Assembly: GCF_025602895.1 (NCBI RefSeq)
Contig: NW_026516207.1
Location: 930,001-994,000, forward strand
Length of the DNA: 64,000 nt
From: Polychytrium aggregatum
Lineage: Eukaryota > Chytridiomycota > Chytridiomycetes > Polychytriales
Direction of reading: 5' to 3'
Shown here in pieces: positions 1 through 11,588 of this stretch (position 1 is its first letter; each line of letters begins with the position of its first letter). A program made the position numbers and the translations under genes. The notes under the pieces were generated by a model that made no database searches, had not been told where the DNA came from, and was given only the letters and a program-made list of their open reading frames with translations.

Positions 1-158
1 GGGCATGCATTTGATCCGCATAGCTCCGGGCGGATCAGGCTTATGCTTGCTCATCGTGCCTGTGCAGGACATGCTGTGCTGGCGTGATCTGCCCTTGGCG
101 CGGCATGGTCAACCATCTTCCGCTCGTCACTCATTCTGTTCCACGACGCTGTCTCCAG

Positions 159-3100
159 GACTTTGAGCGCAAATCGGCCCTGTTCTCGCTTGCGATCTCG
201 GAGGTTCTCTTGGTGAACATGTGGGAAAACGTGGTGGCGCTCTACAACGGCGCCAACATGGCGCTGCTCAAGATCGTCTTCGAGGTCAATTTGCAGCTGT
301 TCCAGTCCAAGGGGTCCCCCAAGACCCTCCTTCTGTTTGTTATTCGCGACTTTGACGGCGAAACCCCCATGGAGACCCTCTCGGAGACCCTCAAGGGCAA
401 TCTGAACCGAGCCTGGGCTGGACTCAACAAGGTATGGGCAGCGTTGTCATCGTGTCTTTGTTGCAATAGCCGGGATTCGGCCCTCTCCGTCAGGAAATAC
501 AGGCTGGCCGAGGAGCAGGTCGTCCAGCGAGCGTATTCTGCGGTGGCGCACAACTGCTGCGATAGAAGTTCGCACTGGATCTGCGAGTCTTGGCCTGCCG
601 CTCACGACCCTCGATTCGGCCCAGCCCCCTGGCAAAGAAAACTCGACGATCGAAGAATTCTTCGACTTTGAGTTTGTCGGCCTTCCGCACAAGCGACACC
701 GCGCTGCCGATTTCGACAAGGAGGCACACGCTCTGCAGCAACGGTAGGACCCCATTGCGCATCTTGCTACCTCGGATCTAGTCGTCCACAGCGCCGCATT
801 TTCGCTGGAAAGTCGTCCTCGGTCGCGATATGAGTACCCAGTCGCCTCCGACGAAGCCTGTCGCCGCTCCAATCTGACCAGGGCTGGCTGTGTTGGTTCT
901 GCCGGCAATTGCCCGTCCTAGATTCATCGACAAGTCAAATCCACAGTATGTGTTCCATCCACGGTATCACAAGCACATCCCCGCCGACGGCTTCCCGGAG
1001 TTTGCTCGCTCCATCTGGTCGACGATCCTCAGCAACAAGGACCTCGATCTTCCGTCGCAGCGACAGCTCCTTGCCCAGTATCGGTGCGATGAGATTGGCC
1101 GAGCTTGCTTCAACCAATTCACGAGCCAGATCGCCAAGTTCAAGACCGATCTCGAAAGCGGCAAAGTTGTTGAAGGTCTGGGCCGAGAAGTCGAGGGCAA
1201 GGTCGAGGGCTCTCTTGGTAAGCAGCCGGGCGCAATCACAGGGTGCAACGTGCTCGTCAATGCGACTCTTGGATCACTGCCCGACCTGCCCAATGGCTAA
1301 TGGCCTTTTCGAAACCACCGCCTCGATTTCGGATCGGGATTCCTTCTGCGGCAAACATCAAATACAACGCAACTGCTGCATTGGCATGCATCACTGCTGC
1401 AAACGTGACTCAAACAATCCCCATATGGACTCAAAGAAACCTTCGACCATGACGCCTCTCGCTACGACCGCGAGGTGTACAGCGCAAAGCGCGCAGATTT
1501 CATCAAGCGCATCCACAGCATCATCGAGTCGTTCTTTGTCCAGCAGCTTCGGAATGCCCACAAGAAAGCCCTCTCCGTCTTTACGACCTCGCTGGGCGTA
1601 CGTTTCATCAGGCAGCACTCGAACGGAATGTCCAGTGCACGAATATGCTGCGTCTCTGCATCTGAAATTATCAGCAGTGAATGTCGTGTGTTCGCGATCT
1701 GAGTCGTCCTGTCTGATCTTTGTATGGTTGTAGGAGCGAGCCAAGGGCGAGACAGGCAGCTTTGTCGCTAAGCTCACCCAAGCGCGCGATGCCGCCGAGG
1801 TCTTCTTTATGAAAACTCTGAGAGGTGAGTCACAGCGCCAATCTACATCTGTGGCCAAGGATGTCGCGCGTATAGCCTGCTCTGGCTCTGCATCATTCTC
1901 ATCCATATGCTTCAACTGCAACCACAGACGTCACGGTGTCTGGTCTCGAATGGAGCACCGATGAGTATGTCAACCAATTCAAGGAAGAGCTTGGCAGCCT
2001 GGTTTCGCAGAAGAAGCTGGAGGCTATGGCAGCCATCCAGCACAGCATGGAGGTGCGTATGTACGGATACTGCTCTCCTGTCTGTATCTACAGCGAATAT
2101 CGTGCTGGACCCGAGTTGGCTGCGCCCTGACCATCACAATGCTTGGAACAACAGAAAAAGATCAGCGAGGAGCTCTCTGACCAAGTTGCCGAGATCTTTG
2201 ACGAATCGGCTCCGGACATGTGGCGCAAGCTGTTCACCAAGTTCAGAAACCTGCTGGAGAGCCAGGCAGACATCCTCCAAGAGAAATATTCCGGTACGGA
2301 CACAGTCACAGATCCCGTGCCCGTGTACGCACTGTACCCTGGCAGCTTGCCTGTGTTTGGGCGCTGACTTTGCGGTGGAAACTGCAGGATTCGATTGCAC
2401 CTCGGAGGAAATCCAGGGCTTTGTGAACAAGCTCAAGGTCCAAGTCTACGAGATCCTGCTGCGAACGATCAAGTTGGAAACTACCGATGACCTGATCCTC
2501 AACAGGGCCAGAACCCGCTTTGAGAAAAAGTTCCGCTACGACGACCAGGGCCAGCCGCGCATCTGGACGCCGCTGGATGACATTCAAAGCGTGTGCAAAG
2601 CCGCCAAAGACAATGTACGCAGTGCGTTGTGCAAGTCTGGGGAGTCTGTCGCAATCCAGGCACATACGCGACAATATGACACCGAGCTGACGATGAATTT
2701 TCTCTGCACAATCGCTGATTCCACCAGGCGGAGTCGCTATTCAGTCTATACGCCGTCGTCGACTTTCCCGTGGCCGAAATTGACAATGAAATCATTGAAT
2801 CCGAGGTATAGTCGGCACACGCGCTGGGCTCGTTCGTTTGGTGCACTCGCTTGGCACGCTCGTTGGACATCCTTACGATATCGCAGTGGTGGCTGATGCG
2901 GTCGGTATCTGATACCGTCTTCCATCGACCTCCATCCGTCGGTGCCACAGTCCTTCAGTGGCGATAGCCTCAAGCTGCTGTCTAGCCGCCGAAAGATCGA
3001 TTTGGTCAGCCGGCTGCAAGCACTTGTCGATGCCCTGGTCGTCGAAGCCAAGCGCTCGATTGTCTCCCAAACGACCTCGATCCCGACCTGGTTTGTGGTC

Positions 3101-3644
3101 CTGACGATCATCCTTGGATGGAACGAGTTCATTGCCATTTTGCGGAGCCCCATCTTTTTCACGGTCACTGCACTGCTGATTGGAGGTAAGGTGTCTGCGC
3201 GGTATATGGTGGTCGTGTTGCGTGGCTGCAGAATGCCTTTGATGCATAGCACCTGGGTGCCACATTCTCACTTTCCGACGCCACGATGCAGCGTCCTATC
3301 TCACTTGGTATCTCGGCATGAGCGGCGTCGTGCTGAAGATCATGGGCAATGTTGTCAAGGATGTTGGCCACCAAGTCACCGACAAGCTCGAGGAGCACGG
3401 TGTGCATTTGTCTGATCTCAGCGATACTCGCGGCCTTGTCAACACCGTTCAGACCCTCATGACGCCGGCCCGCAACGCCACCGCTCCTGCCGTCGCCACT
3501 CCATCGTCGCCTCCGCCTCGGTACCACACCCGCATCAGCGATGCATCGGAGTATGAGCTGCAGACTCCGACCAAGAAGTCCTCTGGTCTGTTCAAGCCCC
3601 TGACGGACGAGGACTCGGATGAGCACCCCGAAGTTCACATCTGA
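159..3644 (+). CDS. SEY1: Sey1/RHD3-family dynamin-like ER fusion GTPase, 5' part missing
   Basis: Sey1 (the atlastin counterpart of fungi and plants) is a membrane-anchored GTPase that fuses ER tubules. The window enters the gene inside or just after the GTPase domain: the first readable exon (159-431) starts [12 protein letters not shown] and holds LLLFVIRD, whose RD is the family's G4 guanine-specificity motif. Further exons include about 625-743 ([12 protein letters not shown]), 922-1217 ([26 protein letters not shown]) and 1437-1597 (FDHDASRY), then a long helical bundle. The last two exons carry the hairpin membrane anchor ([17 protein letters not shown], then [18 protein letters not shown]) and a polar cytosolic tail ending at the TGA at 3642-3644. 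About ten exons are visible with GT-AG borders and phases that match. Bases 1-158 look like the end of an intron; the P-loop must lie upstream. Convergent with the next gene. Confidence 0.93.
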
Positions 3645-4227
3645 GGCACCGAGCTGCATCTGCCCCTCTGGGTTGGTCCTCCTGCACTTGGTTCGTCGTT
3701 CGAGTACTTTCCCATCGGACTGAGAAGACGAGATGACGCCCGAGCGTGTCGATGGATTCCTCCTACTGCTCCATATGCGCCTTGGTCTGGTCAGCGAGCG
3801 ATGCTCCTGCGATTTGGTTGGTTGATGTTGTTTGTTTTTGTTTTTGATCCGCCTTGGCCGTCCGGTGTCTAAGGAGATATGGTAAATACAACCCGCTTGT
3901 CCGAACAGAATAGGAGGCGTTCCGGGTCGAGGCACGGAATGCTGCTGGGCCAGGTGCCCGAATACGTGCAGATCGTATCCATAACCATGGGTTCAGAGCC
4001 ACAACACACCGCCCTGAGTCACTATGAGCCCATTCGCTCGTGCTGCTGTGCGAGTTGATTGGTGGTCGCCGTCGAGAAAATTACCCTCGCTGGCGACCAG
4101 AGAAGGGTTGCTTTATTCGATAGGAGGGGTAGTAGGGGCAAGATCGAGATGGAAAAGGGGGGGGGGCAGTCATTGGCGCGTAGCTGTCCGACAGGATGAT
4201 CAGATGGAGGCGTGGGCAATGGCGGCT
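3645..4227. other. Convergent intergenic region, SEY1 / disulfide isomerase
   Basis: This gap lies between two converging stop codons and should hold both 3' ends. I see no conserved coding frame. A G-run near 4156-4165 is the only low-complexity feature. Confidence 0.6.
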
Positions 4228-6212
4228 TTACAGCTCGTCGTGGGGATCCTTGGTCTCAGACTCCTGGGGATCCTTGGGAACGAGGGCGCGCAGAATATTG
4301 CGCTTCAGCGAGAGGGCATCGATAAACTCGGGCTTGAGCGTCTCAGGGTGCTCCAGCTGGGCGTCGACGGCGTCGATCTCTTTGGGGACGTCCTTGAGGT
4401 TGCCGGCAAGGATCTCCTTCATGAAAACAGCATAATGGGGGGCGTATTCGGCAATGGCTTCGTCGACCTCGTCCTCGTCGCCATCGTCGTCCAGGTCGCC
4501 ATCGTCGTCCTGGATGTAGTCCTTGACGAAGTGGTCGTAAATCTGTTGCTGGGTCTTCTTGTCCGAAGCCGAGGCAAAGGCTTGCGCCTGTTCAACCAGG
4601 ATCGCAGGGCGACCGACGAAGGGCAGGAATCCGCCATCGACGGAGCGCTGGGTGTGGCTGTGCTCGTTGATATATTTGACCAGGGCAGCCTTGGTGTGGG
4701 GGCCTTCGTAGTGGAGGGGGTCGCGGGTTCCGCTGGCAAAGTACAGGAACTGGAGCTTGCGGTCGAGGCGGTAGCGGTGCATGATCTGAGGAGCAATTGA
4801 GCCGTCGATGCTGGCAAAGATCACACCGGATTCGGCCGAAAACTCGCGGGCGATTTCCTGGAAGATTGGCTCAAACTCGTCGCACTTGGGGCAGCTGTGT
4901 GTAGAAACGGTGGACGGATGGGGCCGGTCAGAGAGCAGCGCAGGGCAAAACAGCGTTTAACGACGAGCCAAGTCTGTATTGCACTCACCCGGGGCCGAGG
5001 ACCATGACGATGGCACTTTGAGAGAGATCCTTCAACATGACGCTGTCCCAAGTCTGGGGAGTGAGGGCGGTGGCATACTCTGGGGTCGCTTCAGCTTTGC
5101 CTGTCGACGATGGGTTTGAAGTGAGCGTGTGAGACGGGGGGCGGCGAGTCAGAGACCGGGGCTAAGGACGCCGTCGACAGCCGCATATCGCAATATCGCA
5201 TATCGCATCCACAAGAGGCGCACAGCAATGGCTTACCGAGCTTGATATCGAGGTATTTGGACAGGATGGTCTTGTCTCGCAGATTGCGGGTCTCGGGCAG
5301 GGGAGTGGCTTCGTTCTCTAGTCCGTTCGAGAACCTGGGCCACATCGCAATATCGGCAGTTGGCAACGGAACACATACTCCAGATAAAGCCACCGCCAAA
5401 AGTGTCGGGACAGGAGCGCATATAGCCTTACCATCGGAACGCAGGGTAGGTTGTGATTCCGAACTTGATGGCGATCTGGCGGCCTTCCTCGGTCGATCGC
5501 GAGTCGTACTTTGCGATGACAAGGCTATCTTCGTGTTCGGCGTAATCCTCAGCCAGCGTCTCGTAGTACTGTGGACAGCAATGACGCCGACGCGAGTCAA
5601 TCAAAAAGAAGGACACCAGCCAAGAGCACAGGCCAGGCGCCTTGCACGCGGTATTCGTGCAAGCCGCAGTCGGCAGGTGCATATGAGGCTCGCACAGAGC
5701 GACTTACCGGGGCGAAATCCTGCAGCATTCGGTATTTTGACGATAGAGATCACGGTCGTGGTGAGAAAGGGTGTAACATCAACGCCAGATTTCCAGCTGG
5801 AAAGATCCGGGCGACCGGCTCACTTACAAGGCAGCCCTGGCACCTATCAGAGAGAGAGAGCGATCGCAGAAGGTTGGTACGATGGCGGACATGATGCCTG
5901 AGCAGCACGATCGAGAAGCACGACCGAGAAGCACGATGCAGCCGCAGAGCGAATCGATGTGCTTACATGGGCGAATAAAACTCGACCAAATAGTTCTTGT
6001 GGATCTCGGATGGCTGCAGGACAAACCGATTCGGCACTCTGTCAACACGCAGCCACGGGAAAAGGACGCCGAGTTGGCGACGCTGCGGGGCCGAGAAACG
6101 GGACTGATGCACATACGGTCGAAAAGTCACTGGTTGTCAGCTCGATCACCTGGCCGGCCAGAGCCATAGCCAGCGACACGAGCGAAAGCAGGAGGGTGGA
6201 GGGTCGGGTCAT
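4228..6212 (-). CDS. ER protein disulfide isomerase, TigA/ERp38 type, with atypical CQGC and CPKC sites
   Basis: ER-lumen thiol oxidoreductase of about 394 residues. The start at 6212 gives a hydrophobic signal peptide (MTRPSTLLLSLVSLAMALAG), and the C-terminus is HDEL, the ER retrieval signal. Two thioredoxin-like domains are followed by an ERp29-type helical tail; YINEHSHTQRSVDGG matches the linker of the TigA/ERp38 group. Eight exons keep frame: 6212-6117, 6013-5967, 5843-5828 (16 nt), 5719-5708 (12 nt), 5568-5432, 5334-5237, 5100-4989 and 4894-4228. The first active site reads FYSPMCQGCLDFAP, where FYAPWCGHC is usual; the second reads LGPGCPKCDEF. Both CxxC pairs are intact, but the preceding Trp and the Gly-His pair are absent, so redox behaviour may differ from classical PDI. 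An acidic stretch (DDDGDLDDDGDEDE) near the C-terminus could bind calcium. Family assignment is firm; substrate is unknown. Confidence 0.88.
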
Positions 6213-6556
6213 GGCAGAGACGGGGAGCAGCGATCCGGGGTGTGGGCTGCGATGGCGGCCGAGGGAGCCAAGCCCGACGAGACCGGTTATATCTGCAGAC
6301 AGGGCCGGCTGGACGGGCGCTGATTGGCGGGCCGCGACAGCGAATCGGCGCCGGGCACGCTGATTCGCAGGCGTCACGAGCGCGGTCGCGTGACCGGACA
6401 CTGCGCGTGACTGCTTGTTGCTGAGGTCAGGTTTTGCTCTCGTGTTCGCGGCCACCAGCAAACAGCACCAGGAACGAAAGAGTGCATGGAATCGTGTTGG
6501 GGGGGGGTCTCGATCGTCTCGAGCCGGGCATATCGCACACCGGACACCTTTGCACG
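6213..6556. other. Promoter of the disulfide isomerase and 3' end of the kelch gene
   Basis: A 344-base gap between two minus-strand genes. It should hold the 3' UTR of the kelch gene and the promoter of the isomerase. No conserved frame and no clear regulatory motif was recognised. Confidence 0.5.
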
Positions 6557-9033
6557 CTAATCCTCGTCGTCCTCCGGCTCGGTGCCGTTGGCAAGCTCGT
6601 CGTACTCGTCGTCGTCTTCGTTGCCGTCGGCGACGTCGCCATCGGTCTCTGCACCGCCCTCGCCGTCTTCGTTCTGCGAGTCTGACGGCTGCGCCGACGC
6701 CAGCATGGCTTCATCCAGCTTGGGCGACTTGTTGGTGATCTGAGAGTCCTCGGGGATGCGGTTCCACAGCTCCTCCATCGCATGCGGCTGCATGGTGCGG
6801 AAGCCCTTGGTCCGGCTGACCAGGCCAAAGTTGTCCAGGATGAAGGCAAGGGCTCGCTCCGACAAGCCAGTCTCTCCGGCCTTACAGGCGGCCTCGAAGA
6901 TATGGCACACGTTCTTGAGGTTGATCTCGCGGTGCAGGATGTCGCAGCACATCTTCTGCAGTCGCTCCATGCAGTAGCAGTTGGCCAACCCGAGCAGACC
7001 GGCCAGGTCGTCGGGCGAGAGGCCCTCAATCGAGTCCGTGTACAGGTACCGGACAAAGCCGTGGACGGAGCCGTAGGGCTCTGGCAGCACCAGCTGGGCT
7101 TCTCGTGCTTCTTGCATCTCGGAACGACACAGGTTGGCAAAGTACGGCCAGCGAGCTTGCAGCACGAGCCTATGCACATGAATGGGCTTCTCGGGCGAGT
7201 CCTTGGCGGTGATCGAAAAGTCCGAGAGCTCGCGCCGCTCAAGCAGCGGCGCAAAGTCCATGCCCAGATCCGAGCCAGGGACGCGGTAGATGCCAAAGGT
7301 TTCGAGATTGATGCCCAGAACCATTCCCAAGAACTCGTCGCTTTGAGGGTTCTCGGCACCAAACAGAATGAAGCGGCTGTCGTCCTGGCCCATGGCATAG
7401 TAATACCAAGTTGCATTCTGCAGCAAGGTGATCTCGTCGTGGCGTCTCCAGCGAACAGAGTTGAGCTCCAGCGACCACACCCCGGTGCGAACCTCCTTTG
7501 CCTCTCGCCCATGCTGCAGTCCTTCGGCGACAGCAACGATCAGTCGGTCGCCACAGATTTGCATAAAGTGCTGGCCCAGCGGCTGTGGAGCCTCCTCCGA
7601 GGTGATGGTGAGCTTGGTCCTTGACTTGTCGGCGAGGTCGATGTAAGTCAGATGCGTCAGGCGTTCCGAATTCTCATCCTGACCGCCAAACAAGTACAAG
7701 CGTCGGTTGAAGATCCACGAAAAATGGCTGATTCGGGATTCAAAGGGAATAGGGACCTCCCAGACAAAAGTCTCGAGATCGAGGATGTTGAGCACATCAA
7801 GGACGACATCGCCGGTGGTTTGTCCGCCTGTTGGTGCGAAGCAATCATGTGAATATCCCAGTATCAGCAGAATAGGGCATTCTTTGCGGCGACGCAGCCG
7901 CTCGCCCTCTGTCGGGCAGTGTCGTGCGCTGACCCAAGCGGATCTATCCAACGCCTCTATATGCGTTGCTTGCCGCCGCCGGTTCCATACTCAAGCCAGA
8001 GCCAACAGAGCAGCCCTATCACCGGCCATCGGCGAAGACACGGTGATCGCACCTGTGACATAGAGCTTGCTTTTGTGGATGACGGTGGAGTGACGCATCC
8101 TTGGGGCGGGTATGTGGCCGGTGACGTGCGGGCTCTCCCATGTCAGGGTAGGCAGATCCAGGATGTAGATGTCGTTGAGGTGTGCATCCTCGGCATCGCT
8201 TCCACCAAAGATGACCAGTCTGCGGAATAAAGATCGATGAAATGCGGGGCATTACAGTTACCACCATAGGTGTTGAACCGAGCGCAGATGACGAGCCATC
8301 GGTGAGCACGACGAGCCATCAGCGCAAACCAGAGCGACGATCTGGAGCAGGTCATGGCCCGGACCAAAACAAGGTGGTCGAGGTGGTAAAGTGAATCGAC
8401 CGATCATGTGCGTTCCATGCAGCCAACCAAGACATATTCGGAGTGGGCAATGTCACGCTGGACAGTCCAAATGACGGACGATAGTTACTTTGTGATGTTC
8501 CAAACATTTACCGAGTGTGAATGGCGCTGGCTGGGCCACTTGCCCTTAATGTGGTCGATACGCTTCCACATTCGATCTTCCAGCGATATCATAAAGAGCT
8601 CGTTGAAGACTTCTCCGCTGTACAGATCGAATCTGTGCGCAAAGGCGACGGCCATGGCGAGTTGTGGGGAGAGCTTGTGGTGTTAATATCACTGCTTGGT
8701 TTCCGAAGCGATACGAGTCAAGATCCGATTGTGCCTCTGGACCACAACAGTCTTCATGCCGCGACTATCAGAATGAAGGCTGCGTATCCCCATCGGTAGT
8801 TGCGTCGATGCGAAGCAGCAACGGATCAAGAACTGGGCTGATGGCAAGGCAGATATATCGCTAGCAAGCCGGGATTGGGAGAAGGCCACGCACCCTCCAA
8901 ACAGATATGCGGCATCGCCAAGTCGGGTGCAGGACGAATTGAGGCGCGATGCAATCAGATTGGCATTGGTCGTCGACTGTGGCAGCGGGTGGTTGAGGGT
9001 CAGCTCTATCGAGGCCATGGACGACGACGACAT
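6557..9033 (-). CDS. Kelch-repeat plus BTB/POZ domain protein
   Basis: Predicted protein of 576 residues from five exons that close in frame: 9033-8894, 8632-8512, 8341-8310 (32 nt), 8219-8053 and 7827-6557. The N-terminal two thirds is a kelch propeller; GG-containing blades read AAYLFGG, LVIFGGSD, KLYVTGGQTTG and RLYLFGGQDEN, each followed by a W at the usual spacing. A BTB domain follows (IHVHRLVLQARWPYFANLC, VRYLYTDSIEGL) with a BACK-like helical segment (FEAACKAGETGLSERALAFIL). The tail is strongly acidic (TEPEDDED at the end). Kelch-BTB proteins commonly act as adaptors for Cul3 ubiquitin ligases or as cytoskeletal scaffolds; nothing here shows which. The start at 9033 is the first Met before the first blade; the 32-nt exon is chosen because it gives IVALVCADGSS between HSHS and LVIFGG in the right phase. 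Confidence 0.85.
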
Positions 9034-10109
9034 GGCATGAGATGGCGGGCAGGCAGATTTGTTGACGACAGAAGGGCGGAGAGCGGTTGATCGGCTGGCC
9101 TTGCTGTGATTCGCAGAGCAAGCTCCGCGGATCGAGTGCGGATCGAGGGGGTCGAGTGCGGGTCGAGGGGGTCGAGTGCGGATCGAGGGGGTCGAGTGCG
9201 GATCGAGGGGGTCGAGTGCGGGTCGAGTGCGGGTCGAGTGCGGGTCGAGCCAGCGCCTGCCTGGGAAGCTCACCAAACCAGACTTGCTGGCAGCGACATG
9301 ACATGTCGTCAAACAGAGATCCAAGGACAGCCAGATCAAGGGCTGTCGCCGCCAACAGCGCCCTCATGCGGTGCGCAATTCAGCCTGGGACGCCCGCCTT
9401 TCAAGTCGGCGCGGCGTCTCCTGGTCGTTGTCAGCCGAGGCACCGCAGAGCGATGTTACGGACCCGATGCGCCCAAAAACCATCAGCAAGACGAAGGCGG
9501 TTGTTACAGTGTGCCCTTGACACAGGGCTGATCCGCAAGGCTCAGAAGCAAGGCTCAAACGCAAGGCTCAGAGGCAAGCCACGATCACTGTCGGCTGGGC
9601 CTGCCAAGGGTAAGCGAATAGAGTTTCGTCGGTCCTTCAGCACAACCTTGGCTGCCAGCCTCTGTCGCGGATGGGCCATGTACAGCGCAGAGCCCACAAG
9701 GCAAAGGGAGATGGCAATTCAGCGATCTCGATCTTGGGAGCAAGTCGGCGACCTCATGTTGATGGCCCCTCGACGGTCTTGGCCGAGGGGCCGGCCTGGG
9801 GGCTGCGAGGATGCTGGACCAAGACTTGCCTGGCTGCTTGCATGCCGCGCCCCCGTTTTGCCCGATGTACATGTTCGCTGGATGTACATCTCCAGACCCG
9901 GCCGCCGGGCTGACTCACTCGCTCGGTGGCTCGATCGTCTCGCCACCCACCACCCACCGCCAAACTTAAACCTCGCGGGTGGTGAAACTCTATTCGCCAC
10001 GCCGTCAAATACCAGCACCGGGCCCGGCCACTTCATCCGGCACCAGGCCTGCGATCCATCTGCCTTGCACTCACCAAACTTCATCCCGCACCCTTGCTCA
10101 TTCAATACC
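9034..10109. promoter_or_regulatory. Divergent intergenic region, kelch-BTB / carbonic anhydrase
   Basis: About 1.1 kb between two divergently transcribed genes, so both promoters should lie here. The tandem repeat at 9129-9250 sits close to the kelch start. Long open frames across the region are low-complexity and unlike any family I know, so I call no gene. Confidence 0.5.
9129..9250. repeat. 20-bp GC-rich tandem repeat
   Basis: Four near-identical copies of a 20-base unit (GATCGAGGGGGTCGAGTGCG with A/G variation) run from about 9141, then shorten to 10-11-base units (GGTCGAGTGC). The array starts about 100 bases upstream of the kelch-BTB start codon. Confidence 0.85.
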
Positions 10110-11125
10110 ATGAAGCTGACAGCTGTCCTCTGCACCGCCGTTGCTCTCGCCGGCCTGACTTGCGCCGCGCCCACCGGCAACCCCGGCTCGCCTGCTCAGT
10201 TCAATTGCATGGCTGATGTCCTCGCCCATAACTACCTGCACAAGCGCAGCGGCAGCTGGAGCTACGAAGGCAAGACCGGCCCTGCCCACTGGGCCGAGCT
10301 CGACCCCTCGTTCGCCAAATGCGCCCAGGGCCAGAACCAGTCCCCCATCAACCTCGAGGATGAGCACCTCCTCTCCCATCAGGGACCTTCCATCAGCTGG
10401 TGCAAGTCCGTTCAAAAGGCCACCTTTGTCAACAACGGCCATACCGTCCAGGTCAACATCCCGGCCAGCAGCGCCTCGGCTCTGACCGTCGGCAACCAGA
10501 CCTACACCCTCAAGCAGTTCCACTTCCACTCGCCTTCCGAGCACCACAAGCATGAGAAATGTAAGTATCGGCGCCTGGTCGCGTAGCTCCTGATCCAAGA
10601 ACCTTGCCTCCCAGTGCCGGTGCCCGATCCAGGATCGCCGCTCATGCTGCCCTTCTGCCGGCCACAGATTACCCCCTCGAGGCCCACTTTGTCCATGCCA
10701 CTTCCGATCAGCCTCCCAAGCTCGCTGTTGTTGGCGTCTTCTTCGAGCTCAGCAATTGGCCCAACATGTTCCTTGCCCAGCTGGTCGATTACGTGAGTTC
10801 GCCGGCGCTTTGGGACTGCCTTCTTGGACTTACTTGCGGCTCAGGCCGGTTTGGTGTTGAGCACTGTATCCGCTGACTGCTCGTCTTCGCTTGCTAGATC
10901 CCTGGCAAGACCAACCAGACTCGCGAGATCCCCGAGCTCAAGCTGGACTGGCTCAGCCGGCACATCCAAGGCGATCAGTTTTGGCAGTACTCTGGCTCGC
11001 TCACAACTCCCCCCTGCTCCGAGGGGGTCTCTTGGAACGTCGTTGACTCGCCCCTCACCATCTCCATGGCTCAACTCAAGGCTTTCACCAAGGCCATGCC
11101 TTACAACTCTCGCTTCACGCTGTAA
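10110..11125 (+). CDS. Secreted alpha-class carbonic anhydrase
   Basis: Zinc enzyme interconverting CO2 and bicarbonate; 267 residues from three exons (10110-10560, 10668-10792, 10898-11125) with matching phases. A signal peptide (MKLTAVLCTAVALAGLTCAA) predicts secretion. Alpha-CA motifs are in order: WSYEGKTGPAHWAEL, GQNQSPINL, then the zinc-binding block QFHFHSPSEH (two His ligands), EAHFVHA (third His ligand), and LTTPPCSEGVSWNV, which lines the active site. Two Cys at the usual alpha-CA positions could form the conserved disulfide. All three ligand histidines are present, so catalytic activity is expected. Alpha-CAs are patchily distributed in fungi and usually serve the cell wall or periplasmic space. 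Not visibly linked to its neighbours. Confidence 0.93.
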
Positions 11126-11233
11126 ACGACCCTGTCGGCGCCCGTCAGGCACCTGACTCGGTCTCCTCTGTAGCATCGAGCTCCTCTATTGAATGCATCC
11201 GGTTATCCCTGGGAGGCCAGCGTGCAGGTCCAT
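11126..11233. other. 3' flank of the carbonic anhydrase gene
   Basis: A short stretch between the stop codon and the left inverted repeat of the transposon. Nothing was recognised in it. Confidence 0.4.
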
Positions 11234-11337
11234 AGCGTTCCCAAAACGAAATGGGACAGCCCGTTTTGAGCCAGGACAGCTATTTTGTTCTGGAACCTGA
11301 ATACACACACCCGCTCATTGCAATCATGGCCAAACAC
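11234..11337 (+). repeat. Left terminal inverted repeat
   Basis: Pairs with 12308-12211 read on the other strand. Conserved blocks are AGCGTTC, CAAAACGAAA, TTGAGCCA, CTGGAACCTGAATACACA and CAATCATGGCC. Confidence 0.8.
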
Positions 11338-11588
11338 AGCACCCTCGACTTCCGCATCGCGAGGAAAGGCATGGAATATCGATTCACATTAATTAATTAT
11401 ATTAATATGATCGGGCTTGATCAAAGATGTGGCTTTTCGTTTTGGCGGCAGCCAGTGACAGTATGGAGTGGAAAGGGGATAAATGGACGGGTGCCCCTCA
11501 TGACAATATCCCCTCAGCGAATTATTACACAATACACGCGATCATCAATCTCCCAAGCCCTCCCTTGCCCCGTGTCAAACACGACTGA

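Noticed and set aside
9087-10109. Upstream extension of the carbonic anhydrase frame
   Set aside because: The open frame runs through the tandem repeat and lacks conservation; the ATG at 10110 gives a clean signal peptide.
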